Of a stretch of DNA of 64,000 nucleotides, positions 52,401 to 61,351 are shown piece after piece (the stretch's first letter is position 1; every line of letters begins with the position of its first letter). Source of the stretch: Phormidium tenue FACHB-1050 (GTDB lineage Bacteria; Cyanobacteriota; Cyanobacteriia; Pseudanabaenales; Pseudanabaenaceae); contig NZ_JACJQY010000017.1 of the NCBI RefSeq assembly GCF_014696925.1, forward strand, positions 31,219 through 95,218. Reading direction: 5' to 3'. The position numbers were made by a program, and so were the translations under genes. Under the pieces are notes generated by a model that saw only the letters and a list, made by a program, of their open reading frames with translations, searched no databases and was not told where the DNA came from.

Positions 52401-53249
52401 ATGAACAATGTAATTCGCTACCAAAACGCTGCACTCCAGTACTACCGAGATCTGACAGGCTCTTCCTATCTTCACTATGGTTATTGGGAACCAATTCCTT
52501 CACCCACAGATGAGTTGACTGTCACCAAACTGCGTGCTGCCCAAGAAGCCTACGCAACACATCTTCTATCTTTTCTGCCAACCGATATTCATACAGTCTT
52601 AGATGTCGGCTGTGGCAATGGTGATAATGCCGTGGCGATGATTGAGAAGGGTTTGCAAGTTGAGGGATTAGCGCCTGATCCACTGCAACAAGCTAACTTC
52701 CTAGAACGCACCAAAGGGAAAGCTTTATTTCATATTGATATTTTTCAAGAATTTGTGAAAGCCCCTGAAAAGTATTCTTCGCAGCTTACCTATGACCTAG
52801 TTCTATTTAGCGAAAGTACTCAATATATGTCACCAGAAATGATTGCCGAAGGTTCGGCTGCGGTGACGAAATCTGGCAGTTATGTCCTGTTAGCTGATAT
52901 GTTGCGGAAAGATCCTGAATATAAGGAAGGGATGTTTTCCAACTGTCTGATTAATGCCGATCTGCATAGGTCAATGGAGAAGGCTGGATTTAAGTTGATC
53001 AAGACGGATGACATTTCCGCACATATTGCCCCAACTCTAGATATCTGCGTCCAGAGCTTCCAAACTTTTGGGGTTTCTACGATGAAATATGTTGGTAATC
53101 TGATTGCGATCGCCGTGCCACCAATCTATAAAGTTCTGCGCTACTTCTTCGGCAAGTCAATCAAAAAATTGATTGCTGAAGGGCTACAAGCCTCTAATCT
53201 TTTTCATAAGCATCTGTGTTATGAAATCCAGCTTTGGCAGAAAATCTAA
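52401..53249 (+). CDS. Class I SAM-dependent methyltransferase
   Basis: 282 residues. SAM motif I VLDVGCGNGDNAVAM (about 66-80), VEGLAPDPLQ acidic loop (Asp in an unusual APDP), YDLVLFSESTQYM (motif II region), VLLADMLRKDPEY. It resembles the family of tocopherol/sterol-type methyltransferases in outline (N-terminal HYGYWEP motif). Substrate not deducible. Whether it shares the cobalamin riboswitch transcript is doubtful because of the hairpin upstream. Confidence 0.85.
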   Translation: MNNVIRYQNAALQYYRDLTGSSYLHYGYWEPIPSPTDELTVTKLRAAQEAYATHLLSFLPTDIHTVLDVGCGNGDNAVAMIEKGLQVEGLAPDPLQQANFLERTKGKALFHIDIFQEFVKAPEKYSSQLTYDLVLFSESTQYMSPEMIAEGSAAVTKSGSYVLLADMLRKDPEYKEGMFSNCLINADLHRSMEKAGFKLIKTDDISAHIAPTLDICVQSFQTFGVSTMKYVGNLIAIAVPPIYKVLRYFFGKSIKKLIAEGLQASNLFHKHLCYEIQLWQKI

Positions 53250-53250
53250 A

Positions 53251-53276
53251 TAAAAAACCCTACCTTTCGGTAGGGT
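53251..53276 (-). terminator. Terminator of the hli genes (minus strand)
   Basis: ACCCTACC-TTTC-GGTAGGGT; read on the minus strand it is followed by TTTTTTA, so it ends the hli transcript; on the plus strand it follows the methyltransferase. Confidence 0.75.
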
Positions 53277-53329
53277 CGAATAATCGTTTTTACTTTGTCT
53301 CAAACATTTTGATCGGGAACAGTCAAGGT

Positions 53330-53539
53330 TTATAGATTCCCTAGCAACCAAATCAATCCATGTCCTGTAGCGGCTTCAGTAATGAGGAGAGATACGAAGC
53401 CAATCATGGCAAGTCTACCGTTTAGTAGCTCTGCGTAAGGTGTAAAGCCAGCCTTTGTGGTTTCTTCAACATACATCTTGGGTTCAATTGCGAAGTTGTT
53501 AAGTACACCGCGATCATCAACTCTATAGCTATTCGTCAT
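53330..53539 (-). CDS. hli: High-light-inducible protein (single-helix CAB-like), copy 1
   Basis: 69 residues. One chlorophyll-binding helix with the CAB signature [19 protein letters not shown] (E/N/R pattern at about 38-56). Hli proteins bind chlorophyll and carotenoid and protect PSII assembly under excess light. The N-terminal [21 protein letters not shown] is typical of the longer Hli group. Differs from the next copy only at the second residue (T for S). 67 bases downstream of that copy in the same direction. Confidence 0.95.
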   Translation of the reverse strand: MTNSYRVDDRGVLNNFAIEPKMYVEETTKAGFTPYAELLNGRLAMIGFVSLLITEAATGHGLIWLLGNL

Positions 53540-53606
53540 TGTTTTTTCCTCTGTTTAAGTTCTTTTTTAATTTGTTTTAAATACTTTGATTAGAATCAAT
53601 CAAAAT

Positions 53607-53816
53607 TTATAGATTCCCCAGCAACCAAATCAATCCATGCCCCGTAGCAGCTTCTGTAATAAGGAGAGAGACAAAACCAATCATGGCAAGTCTACCGTTT
53701 AGTAATTCAGCATAAGGTGTAAAGCCAGCCTTTGTGGTTTCTTCAACATACATCTTGGGCTCAATTGCGAAGTTGTTAAGTACACCGCGGTCATCGACTC
53801 TATAGCTGTTAGACAT
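53607..53816 (-). CDS. hli: High-light-inducible protein, copy 2 (tandem duplicate)
   Basis: 69 residues, identical to copy 1 except residue 2. DNA of the two copies differs at a number of third positions, so the pair is not a very fresh duplication or was kept alike at protein level by selection. An HLR1-like box lies 28 bases upstream of this copy; the copy 1 upstream region has none that I can see, so the two are probably cotranscribed. Confidence 0.95.
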   Translation of the reverse strand: MSNSYRVDDRGVLNNFAIEPKMYVEETTKAGFTPYAELLNGRLAMIGFVSLLITEAATGHGLIWLLGNL

Positions 53817-53843
53817 TGCTTTTTCCTTTGTTTGAATTCCTTA

Positions 53844-53859
53844 TGTAAAGAAATATAAC
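53844..53859 (-). promoter_or_regulatory. HLR1-like box (RpaB site) upstream of hli
   Basis: Minus strand reads GTTATA-TT-TC-TTTACA; the HLR1 consensus is two KTTACA repeats with a 4-base spacer. One mismatch in the first half. RpaB control of hli genes is known in other cyanobacteria. Confidence 0.5.
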
Positions 53860-53965
53860 AAAGTATTTCAAGATGTGAATCTAGCTAAAGGTATGGATGA
53901 CTATTTGGCTGTACCTATACAAAGAGGTAGTCAAGTGATGAGCTATAGCAGCAATGCTCATTGTA

Positions 53966-54060
53966 AAAATCGGTTTTTTGAAAGCCCGCCAACGGCGGAC
54001 TTTCAAAAAACCGATTTTAGTGTTTCCAGCGCCGAAGGCGCTGGAAACACTAAAATCGGT
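53966..54060. repeat. Two overlapping palindromes sharing a CCGATTTT arm
   Basis: Palindrome 53966-54018 (AAAATCGGTTTTTTGAAAG arms) and palindrome 54010-54060 (ACCGATTTTAGTGTTTCC arms) share 54010-54018, so only one can fold at a time. Same unit as at 35922-35976. It lies at the 3' end of the channel gene. Confidence 0.8.
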
Positions 54061-54088
54061 AATTATAGAGTAGCAACGTGAAGCGTTG

Positions 54089-55519
54089 CTACTCTATGGT
54101 ATTTACAACGCGACGGCGAGTTTCTAGGATCTGACTGATTTCACGGGCAAAACTAGGCTGGCGATCGATCATTTGATTAACAGCATTTGCCGACAGCATC
54201 ATTACTTCTAGATCAGCGATCGCAGTTACCGATATCGGACTAGGTTCACCAGAAAAAAGGGTCATCTCCCCAAAAAATTCGCCAGTTTTGATGGTTAACA
54301 ATTCATGTTCGAGATGATCGCGATCGCATACGGTCATCATTGCTTTACCTGCAATCACAATGTAAAGCGCATTATTACTAGTTCCCTGCCAGATGACTTT
54401 CTCACCTGCGCCATAATGTTGTAAATCAATGCCATCAGCGGCAGAATCAGGATTTTGTAATGGCACAAAAGAAGGTAAGGATTGGAGGCTTTCGGTAAAT
54501 TTTTTGGATGTGCCTTGCGCCTGTGAGGTGGGTCCATGAAAATGGTAAAGCGTGCGAATGGGGAAAGGAATCGTCAGGCTATTGCGTTGGGCGGCATACC
54601 AGATCCGACTCATAAAGCGATCGCGAATGCTTTCAATGTCACAGTAATCACTGATATAAAATTTCACCTCATAGGTAATCGCAAAGTCATCATAGGAAAT
54701 CGTAAAAATTTCTGGCTCAGGGTCTTTTAAGATACCTTCAGTCTCTAGAGCCGTAGTTAACAGGACATGCTTGGCTAAATTTGGCGGATCATTATAAGAG
54801 AATCCGTGGCGAATCCGTTCTGCATGAATGGCGATCGGGCGGCTAAAGTTGCGAATAATTTCATTGCCGATCAGCTTGTGGGGAATGATCACCATCTCGC
54901 GCTCAAAGGTTTGCAAACGCACAGCCCGCCAATTGATATCAATCACCTGACCCGTCACTCCGCCCACTGTCAGCCAATCCCCCACCGAAAAGGGGCGCTC
55001 AAATAGTAGGGCAATCCCTGACATGACACTGCCGAGAGTATCTTGCAACGCTAAACCAATCACAATCGAGCTAACTCCCAGAGCTGTAACTAATCCCGCC
55101 AGATCAGCATTCCAGACTGTAGCTAAGACGATCGCAGTGCCTAGGAGTACTAAAAACAAGCGAAATAAATCGATTAAGAGTTTAGGAACTCGCGCTCGCC
55201 AAGTATCAGCCTTTGCTTGCTCAAAAATCACCGCATTTAGCAAAGAGAGCGCTGCATGGAGTACGCAAATCCAAAAGAGGGTCTGTACACTCTTCACGAT
55301 GTCATCACTGGCTGGACGCTGTAACACGTACTGGATAAACAACATGAAGGCGAGCATTGGCAGCACCAAGTTTCGCACTACTTGCAATGTGGCGGCGAGG
55401 GGGCGGCGGCGATGTTGTAAGCGATAGATCACTTCGCCGAGAATAATTACCGACAGAGCTAGTCCGACAATTAAAGCGATCGCCCAAATAAACAGATAAT
55501 TGGCACTAGGTTGCAGCAT
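54089..55519 (-). CDS. MscS-family channel with C-terminal cyclic-nucleotide-binding-like domain
   Basis: 476 residues. N-terminal hydrophobic helices (about 5-30, 45-65, 78-100, 115-135), MscS pore/beta region (about 140-330; AGLVTALGVSSIVIGLALQDTLGSVMSGIALLFERPFSVGDWL) and a CNBD-like region (about 355-470). The layout is that of bacterial cyclic-nucleotide-gated MscS relatives. In the phosphate-binding cassette GEFFGEMTLFSGEPSPISV the Arg normally following GEP is replaced by Ser, so nucleotide binding is uncertain. The adenylate cyclase gene lies 44 bases upstream on the same strand. Confidence 0.88.
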   Translation of the reverse strand: MLQPSANYLFIWAIALIVGLALSVIILGEVIYRLQHRRRPLAATLQVVRNLVLPMLAFMLFIQYVLQRPASDDIVKSVQTLFWICVLHAALSLLNAVIFEQAKADTWRARVPKLLIDLFRLFLVLLGTAIVLATVWNADLAGLVTALGVSSIVIGLALQDTLGSVMSGIALLFERPFSVGDWLTVGGVTGQVIDINWRAVRLQTFEREMVIIPHKLIGNEIIRNFSRPIAIHAERIRHGFSYNDPPNLAKHVLLTTALETEGILKDPEPEIFTISYDDFAITYEVKFYISDYCDIESIRDRFMSRIWYAAQRNSLTIPFPIRTLYHFHGPTSQAQGTSKKFTESLQSLPSFVPLQNPDSAADGIDLQHYGAGEKVIWQGTSNNALYIVIAGKAMMTVCDRDHLEHELLTIKTGEFFGEMTLFSGEPSPISVTAIADLEVMMLSANAVNQMIDRQPSFAREISQILETRRRVVNTIE

Positions 55520-55563
55520 ATTGGGATTTCCTAATGAGTTAAAAACATGGCGAAGCCATTTTT

Positions 55564-57696
55564 TTAACTCGGTTTAATTTTGATCGTGCTTTTGAGTTGC
55601 CATGCTTGTAACGAGTTTGCGCCATCTTCCACTTTGGTGGCTAGTGGCGCAAACTCATAGAGGTCGCAGAGGCGATGGTAAATCTCGTGGGAAACTAAAA
55701 TTGAGCCTTCAGGACAAGCCGCCTTTAAGGCACTAGCAATATTAATCGTGTCACCCCAAACATCGTAGATAAATTTATTTCTGCCGACGATGCCTGCCAC
55801 GATATCACCTGAGTTAATTCCCAAACTAATGTTTAATTGGAAACCACGCTCTTGACTAAAACGACGCACGATCGCTTGCATCTCTATCGCAAAATCGATC
55901 GCCCGTTTATCGTGGTCGAGATAGGGAACGGACAAGCCACAAACCGCCATATAGCTGTCACCAATGGTTTTGATTTTTTCCATACCATAGCGATCAGCGG
56001 TTTCATCAAAACTGGTGACTAGATCATTGAGAATGCTCACAATTTCATAAGCTGTAAGCGAATCTGACAACTTTGAGAAGCCCGTTAAGTCCGAAAATAG
56101 CACCGTCACATTAGAAGCACTTTCGGCAATATTCTTTTCACCTTGTTTCAAACGTTTAGCGATCGCCGCAGGAAAGATGCTCAGCAACAACTGCTCATTC
56201 TCACGATTTTTCTCTTCAACCAAATCAGTTTGATCGCGCAAACTTGACACCATCAAATTAAAAGATTGCGCTAGTTCTCCAAATTCATCTTCAGTTTCTA
56301 AAACTGCGATCGCATCCAGTTGACCCGCCGCTACTTTACGAGCGCTGGTAATTAATTGATTAATCGGCTTCACAAACAAAGAAGCCATCATCATCGCCAA
56401 TAAAATTACTAACAACATTAGTAAAGTTGCCGAAATTACTAACTGTCGTTCAAAATCATAAATTGGAGCATAGGCTTCTGCTAAATCTATTTCTGAGAGA
56501 ATCGCCCATTTCAATCCTTCTATTTGTAAAAGTGAGTAAGAACTCAGGACAGGAATATCACGATAATCACGGATAATTTTAATGTCTTGCTTACCCGTCA
56601 TCGCTTCCTCTACAGCGGTAGTCTTGACAGCTTGAGCTAAAACCGAGGTCTTGTATTGACGAATCCGATTAATTGTTTCGTTATTTACGCCTAAAGCAAC
56701 TAGAGTTTTTAAGTATTCTTCGGGTGTTTCAATCAAAAATCGCGAGACCGATCTCATTAAGTAATCTGGACCAACTAGATAAGTTTCACCACTTTTGCCT
56801 AAGCCATCAGCTTCCCATTTGCGATTACCAGTCATCACATTATTAATCTCATCAACTGGTACTTGAATCGCGAGAACGCCGATAAATTTATCTTGATTAT
56901 AAATAGGAGCGGCAATAAAAGCGGCTGGAGCACCATAGGAAGGAGCATAAGACTCCAGATCGATAATCCGCGCATAGTCTTTTTCTTTAGAACGTCGCAC
57001 TGAGGCAAATAGACGGGCAAGATTACTCTCGTTGTAAGCGCCAACAGTGAGACTAGAAGCAAAATCTGTCTCTTTGTAAACTGTATAAACTATTCGACCA
57101 TCAGGATCAATTAGGAACAAATCATAGTAACCAAATTTCTCAATAATATTCCGAAAGATCGGATGATAGCGACCATGGAGGCGACTATATTCACTACTAT
57201 CATTGGCTTTATCTAAAAGATGCTTTTTGCCAATGGGATTAGAATTATTGGCGATGTAATGATATTGCAGATAATTACTCGCGATCGCTTCTGGTAAAAA
57301 TGAATTCAGAACAGGAGAACCTTGCTCTGTTTGCGCTAATTTGGGCAGAAATTCATTCTGATAATAAGCATTAATTTTGGGCAAAGCATCGGCTGGTAAT
57401 GGCACATTTTCAAGCTGTCGGTATGCGTTCGTAAATTCGGAGAGCGCTGTTCCCACTGAAGGATCGATACTCAGCGTTTGAATATGATTACTAATTGTTT
57501 TGAAATAGGATTCGATTTGATAAGCCTTGGAAGCCCGCACACTGGTTAATTGATTAAACACGCGATCGGTCAAATTGGACTTACCGCTTTGATAACCCAG
57601 ATATGCTGTCACTAGGATCGAGCTACTGCTCACAGTTAGCAGCATCACGATCAGTTTCGACTTAATACTCAGCCAATTAAATTTAAACCATTGCAT
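55564..57696 (-). CDS. Transmembrane adenylate cyclase with Cache-like sensor domain
   Basis: 710 residues: TM1 about 13-32, extracytoplasmic dCache-like domain about 35-405 (VYTVYKETDFASSL, RLIETPEEY region), TM2 about 418-442, HAMP about 445-495, class III cyclase about 525-700. Metal Asp in FSDLTGF and IGDSYM, adenine Lys in EKIKTIGD and Asp in YDVWGDTIN are present. But the transition-state Arg is absent: NIASALK instead of NxASRM (codon GCC at about 55723). Activity may be low or changed. First gene of a probable operon with the channel. Confidence 0.88.
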   Translation of the reverse strand: MQWFKFNWLSIKSKLIVMLLTVSSSSILVTAYLGYQSGKSNLTDRVFNQLTSVRASKAYQIESYFKTISNHIQTLSIDPSVGTALSEFTNAYRQLENVPLPADALPKINAYYQNEFLPKLAQTEQGSPVLNSFLPEAIASNYLQYHYIANNSNPIGKKHLLDKANDSSEYSRLHGRYHPIFRNIIEKFGYYDLFLIDPDGRIVYTVYKETDFASSLTVGAYNESNLARLFASVRRSKEKDYARIIDLESYAPSYGAPAAFIAAPIYNQDKFIGVLAIQVPVDEINNVMTGNRKWEADGLGKSGETYLVGPDYLMRSVSRFLIETPEEYLKTLVALGVNNETINRIRQYKTSVLAQAVKTTAVEEAMTGKQDIKIIRDYRDIPVLSSYSLLQIEGLKWAILSEIDLAEAYAPIYDFERQLVISATLLMLLVILLAMMMASLFVKPINQLITSARKVAAGQLDAIAVLETEDEFGELAQSFNLMVSSLRDQTDLVEEKNRENEQLLLSIFPAAIAKRLKQGEKNIAESASNVTVLFSDLTGFSKLSDSLTAYEIVSILNDLVTSFDETADRYGMEKIKTIGDSYMAVCGLSVPYLDHDKRAIDFAIEMQAIVRRFSQERGFQLNISLGINSGDIVAGIVGRNKFIYDVWGDTINIASALKAACPEGSILVSHEIYHRLCDLYEFAPLATKVEDGANSLQAWQLKSTIKIKPS

Positions 57697-57831
57697 ATAA
57701 AAATCTTTATAAACCGAGGACGCAAAGCATTAAATACTGTATGTTGTACCGCTAATTCTTATTGCTATATGGCACTAAATATACCGAATACTTAGTAAAT
57801 ACATGTCTTGCGCTTGCTCTCCTAGAACTGC

Positions 57832-57926
57832 TATAGCGCTTTGAAATCAATCAAGGTACAAAGGTTTGTTTCTCCAACTTCGTGATCGAAACAAACCTTT
57901 ACTTCACTAGACTAGGAAACGCCATA
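57832..57926. repeat. Family B repeat, copy 3 (95 bp)
   Basis: TATAGCG start, GGTACAAAGGTTTGTTTC, CACTAGACTA, end CGCCATA. Same length as copy 1, with the central hairpin loop changed. Confidence 0.82.
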
Positions 57927-57981
57927 TTTGCTATGTTTATGTAACTTAATATAGCAGTCCTAAATCATTTGTAGATTTTTG

Positions 57982-58024
57982 GGTTTGCAGAAGCGCACCC
58001 CTTCGGGGTGCGCTTCTGCAAACC
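57982..58024. repeat. GC-rich perfect hairpin
   Basis: GGTTTGCAGAAGCGCACCCC-TTC-GGGG..., 20-bp arms. Directly ahead of the kinase gene; not an obvious terminator. Confidence 0.75.
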
Positions 58025-58061
58025 ATTTAAGATTGCTATATATTCTCAAGTTAAACTATGC

Positions 58062-59993
58062 ATGAAAACTATGCTAGGAAAGATTCTTGTAAGTCGTTAC
58101 AAAATTTGTGAAGAATTGGGACGTGGTGGTTTTGGGCAAACCTTTATTGCTGAAGATATACACCTACCTAGTCATCCTAAATGTGTGATCAAGCAACTCA
58201 AGCCTAAGGATACTCGTTCGTTTGTTTTAGAATCTGCCCGAAAGCTATTTGATCGTGAAGCTCAGACTCTTTACAAACTAGGCAAACATAGTCAAATTCC
58301 TGCACTCTTAGCTCATTTTGAGGAAGAAAATGAATTTTATTTAGCACAAGAAATGATTGAAGGAGTTGTACTCAGTCAAGAAATAATCCCTGGTAAAAAA
58401 TTAAGCGACTCTTTCACTTTTTGGCTATTAGAAGAAGTACTGCAAACTTTAGAATTTGTACATCAACAAAATGTAATCCATCGCGATATTAAGCCTTCTA
58501 ATTTGATTAAACGTGCTTCCGATGGAAAAGTTGTCCTGATTGACTTTGGAGCAGTTAAGGAAACTAGCATCCACACAATTAGTCATCAAGGATATACAAG
58601 CTTTACACTCACAATTGGCTCTCCTGGCTATATGCCTGATGAGCAAGCTAATGGTAGACCGAAGTTTGCTAGTGATATCTATGCAACGGGAATGATGTGT
58701 ATTCATGCACTTACTGGTGTGACACCTAGCCAAATGCCCGAAGATCAAAAAACGGGGGAGATTATCTGGCGCGATCTTGTTCCTAATATTAATTCTGAGC
58801 TTGCTGACTTTTTGGATAAGATGACTCGTCCTCATTTTTCACAGCGTTTTCAAAATGGAACTGAGGCTTTAGCTGCTTTACAAAATCTGCAAAGACCAAG
58901 TGCTTTTGACTCAACCATTATTCCAATTCAATTAACTGAAGAAGCGATCGCCTCTATCAATGAACCAAATTCAACTATAGTCAGCGCCGATCTAGACACT
59001 ATCTCTCCCTCAGTACCTATATCTCCTATATCTATAGAGACACCTTCGACAGTTGTATTACCAACTGAAAAGGAAGAAGACGTTTCTGCAATAAATCTAG
59101 TAGAACCAATTAATCTATCGCCACAACGCAAAAAGTATCCTTATGTTGCAATTGGGGTGGTTGTTATAACGGCGATCGCCTCAATTTCAGGTTATTTATT
59201 TTGGCAACAAGCTGAAACTAATAAGCGCCTTGAAGCAATAGAAAAAATTCGGAGATTAAAAGCTGAAGGTAAATATCAAGAATGTATTGATCGCGCCAAG
59301 GCGATCGCTAGTGTGAATGATTCTTTGACCATACAAGGACTACAAAAAGAATGCTTCAATGGATTAAGCGAGATTGAAGGAAAAGCGCAATTGCTAAAGG
59401 CTCAGAATTTTGCAAAAGACAATAAGTTCAAAGAAGCGATCGCGATCGCGACCAAAATTAATCCCACTAGTTCGGTGTATCCAGAGTCTCAGAACTTAAT
59501 TGAGCAATGGTCACAACAAATTTTAGGTATTGCTACAACAATGTATGAAGAGGGTAAGCTAAAAGAGTCGATCACCCTACTACAAGAAATTCCTTTGAAC
59601 ACTCCAACAGGCAGAAAAATCCCTTTACTTACAAATCAATGGCAGACGCAATTTGAAAAAGAGAGAAAGGCTTTAGAATTGGCAAAAATAGCTTTATCTC
59701 AAGGACGATGGGAAGAAGCGAGCGCAGAATTAGATAAGGTTACGTTACCTTTTTTTCGGAGGCAAATAATAGACTGGGAAAAAATTGGTACTCAGGCTGG
59801 TGTTATAAGTACACCTGTAACAGAGCCAGCTGTAAAAGAAACTCCAAAAACAAGTCCACCTGTAACAGAGCCAGCTGTAAAAGAAACTCCAAAAACAAGT
59901 CCACCTGTAACAGAGCCACCTGTAATAGAAACTCCAAAAACAAATCAAACAACTAGAACCAATCCCAAAGATCTAACTACAGGCAACCAGTAG
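58062..59993 (+). CDS. Membrane-anchored Ser/Thr protein kinase
   Basis: 643 residues from ATG 58062 (ATG 58071 also possible). Kinase domain about 5-270: GRGGFGQTFIAED, CVIKQLKP, HRDIKPSNL, VLIDFGAVK, GYMPDEQANG. Linker rich in S/T/P, one transmembrane segment (about 365-385, VAIGVVVITAIASISGYLF), then a helical repeat-like extracytoplasmic region (about 390-590) and a C-terminal tail of three 15-residue repeats (VTEPAVKETPKTSPP). It has the same plan as the kinase at 28075-29874 but a different sensor part. Convergent with the TPR gene (18-base gap). Confidence 0.9.
   Translation: MKTMLGKILVSRYKICEELGRGGFGQTFIAEDIHLPSHPKCVIKQLKPKDTRSFVLESARKLFDREAQTLYKLGKHSQIPALLAHFEEENEFYLAQEMIEGVVLSQEIIPGKKLSDSFTFWLLEEVLQTLEFVHQQNVIHRDIKPSNLIKRASDGKVVLIDFGAVKETSIHTISHQGYTSFTLTIGSPGYMPDEQANGRPKFASDIYATGMMCIHALTGVTPSQMPEDQKTGEIIWRDLVPNINSELADFLDKMTRPHFSQRFQNGTEALAALQNLQRPSAFDSTIIPIQLTEEAIASINEPNSTIVSADLDTISPSVPISPISIETPSTVVLPTEKEEDVSAINLVEPINLSPQRKKYPYVAIGVVVITAIASISGYLFWQQAETNKRLEAIEKIRRLKAEGKYQECIDRAKAIASVNDSLTIQGLQKECFNGLSEIEGKAQLLKAQNFAKDNKFKEAIAIATKINPTSSVYPESQNLIEQWSQQILGIATTMYEEGKLKESITLLQEIPLNTPTGRKIPLLTNQWQTQFEKERKALELAKIALSQGRWEEASAELDKVTLPFFRRQIIDWEKIGTQAGVISTPVTEPAVKETPKTSPPVTEPAVKETPKTSPPVTEPPVIETPKTNQTTRTNPKDLTTGNQ
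59814..59946 (+). repeat. 45-bp tandem repeat (about 3 units) in the kinase gene
   Basis: Units start at 59814, 59859 and 59904 (CCTGTAACAGAGCCA...). First two are identical, the third has four changes. They keep the frame and encode a Pro/Thr/Lys-rich tail. Confidence 0.9.
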
Positions 59994-60011
59994 CTTTCAT
60001 TAACAGGGTTT

Positions 60012-61253
60012 TTACTCCTTTTTGCTACGCAACAATTCATTTCGGAGTTCGATAGCTTCTGTATAGTCTGACTGTAGTTCAATTGCCTTATTCAAAGCAT
60101 TAAGAGCTTCTTTATCTCTTCCTAACTCTGCCAATGACGCACCTATCCCAAACCAAGAGTTCTGAGCATCCAAATCTTTGTCGATCTTAACCCAATCAAA
60201 ATCAACCCTAGTTACTAAAGAATAAGCATTGAGTTTTACTGCTTGGTTAAACGCCTCAAAAGCTTCTAAATATCTCCTATCCCTAAAAAGAGTCACACCT
60301 TTAAGATGCCAAACCCTAGAGATTCTAACAGTTGAAATATCTGCTTCACTTAAATCAAAAGGACTAACTCTTAGCTGAATATCTCCAGAAGCCAGTTTCA
60401 GAGCATTATCAAGGATTAACAAAACTTCTGTATATCTTTCAAGATCAATTAGAAATCGCGCTCTCTGATATAAACGTAATGGATTTGGTTGACGAAGAAT
60501 AGACTTGTTAAGAGAATCAAGAGCCTGTGTATAGAGCTTTTTCGCATCCTCTTTTTGTCCCATCCTATCAAAGACTAGTCCTTGCTGCCGCAGAGCCAAA
60601 CTACGGTTGTATAGATATTCAGAATTGCCAAACTGTCGAGGTAACTTAATTGCTTTGCTATAGGCAGAATCAGCCTCTTGATATAGTTTTAATGCTTCTT
60701 GATTACGTCCTAAATCCTTCTGGTAATTTCCTGCTTCTCGCAAAGAATTACCAAGCCAATTCAAAGCATCAGCAGCATCAGGATTCAGCTCAACTGCTTT
60801 TTTATAAGCATCAATCGCATCTTGATAATATCCACGTCTATAGAGTGCAAGACCTAAATTTTGCCAAATAATCGGATCGTTAGGCTTAAGTTGAGTAGCT
60901 TTATCATAGGAATTAGCAGCCTCTAAATATCGCCCTAGATTGCGAAGAGCATCCCCACGTTTCTTCCAAACAACAGGATCATTAGGCTTAATTCGAGATG
61001 CTTTGTCATGTTCTTCAAAAGCTTGTCGATACTGCTCAAACTTAAAGCTTTCACGGTCATTTTTATTCCAAACAGAAGTATCATTTCCTGCTTGAGACAA
61101 CAGAGTAGAACTTGCCTGAGAAGAGTGTTGAGCTTGGACTGATTGCAAAAATTGAGGGCAGTTCAGGATAGTAGCAGCTAATACTAGTTCTAAGAAAATA
61201 GTGCAGGGTATTGGAACTAGTGAATTAGTTTTTTTTGGCGTAAACTTTTGCAT
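60012..61253 (-). CDS. Exported TPR-repeat protein
   Basis: 413 residues. N-terminal hydrophobic segment IPCTIFLELVLAATILNC and an AxA-like site near SVQAQ suggest export. About eight or nine TPR units follow: AFEEHDKASRIKPNDPVVWKKRGDAL, SYDKATQLKPNDPIIWQNLGLAL, AYKKAVELNPDAADALNWLGNSL and others, down to ALNKAIELQSDYTEAIELR. Probably a scaffold at the envelope. Partner unknown; it converges on the kinase gene but is not in its operon. Confidence 0.88.
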   Translation of the reverse strand: MQKFTPKKTNSLVPIPCTIFLELVLAATILNCPQFLQSVQAQHSSQASSTLLSQAGNDTSVWNKNDRESFKFEQYRQAFEEHDKASRIKPNDPVVWKKRGDALRNLGRYLEAANSYDKATQLKPNDPIIWQNLGLALYRRGYYQDAIDAYKKAVELNPDAADALNWLGNSLREAGNYQKDLGRNQEALKLYQEADSAYSKAIKLPRQFGNSEYLYNRSLALRQQGLVFDRMGQKEDAKKLYTQALDSLNKSILRQPNPLRLYQRARFLIDLERYTEVLLILDNALKLASGDIQLRVSPFDLSEADISTVRISRVWHLKGVTLFRDRRYLEAFEAFNQAVKLNAYSLVTRVDFDWVKIDKDLDAQNSWFGIGASLAELGRDKEALNALNKAIELQSDYTEAIELRNELLRSKKE

Positions 61254-61351
61254 TGACTCTAGCCCTCATAATTGCTAAATCTCGTAAGTTTATTGCCAAT
61301 TAAATCATACACATAAAAAATTTATCAACAAATATTAAATTAGCTTTACTT

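Larger units (their letters stand above)
57697..58061. other. Spacer between divergent cyclase and kinase genes
   Basis: No gene. It contains family B copy 3 and a GC-rich hairpin; the kinase frame can be extended back through the hairpin but I do not accept this. Confidence 0.6.

Noticed and set aside
59814..59946. Tandem repeats as a CRISPR array
   Set aside because: Units are directly adjacent, without spacers, and are coding.
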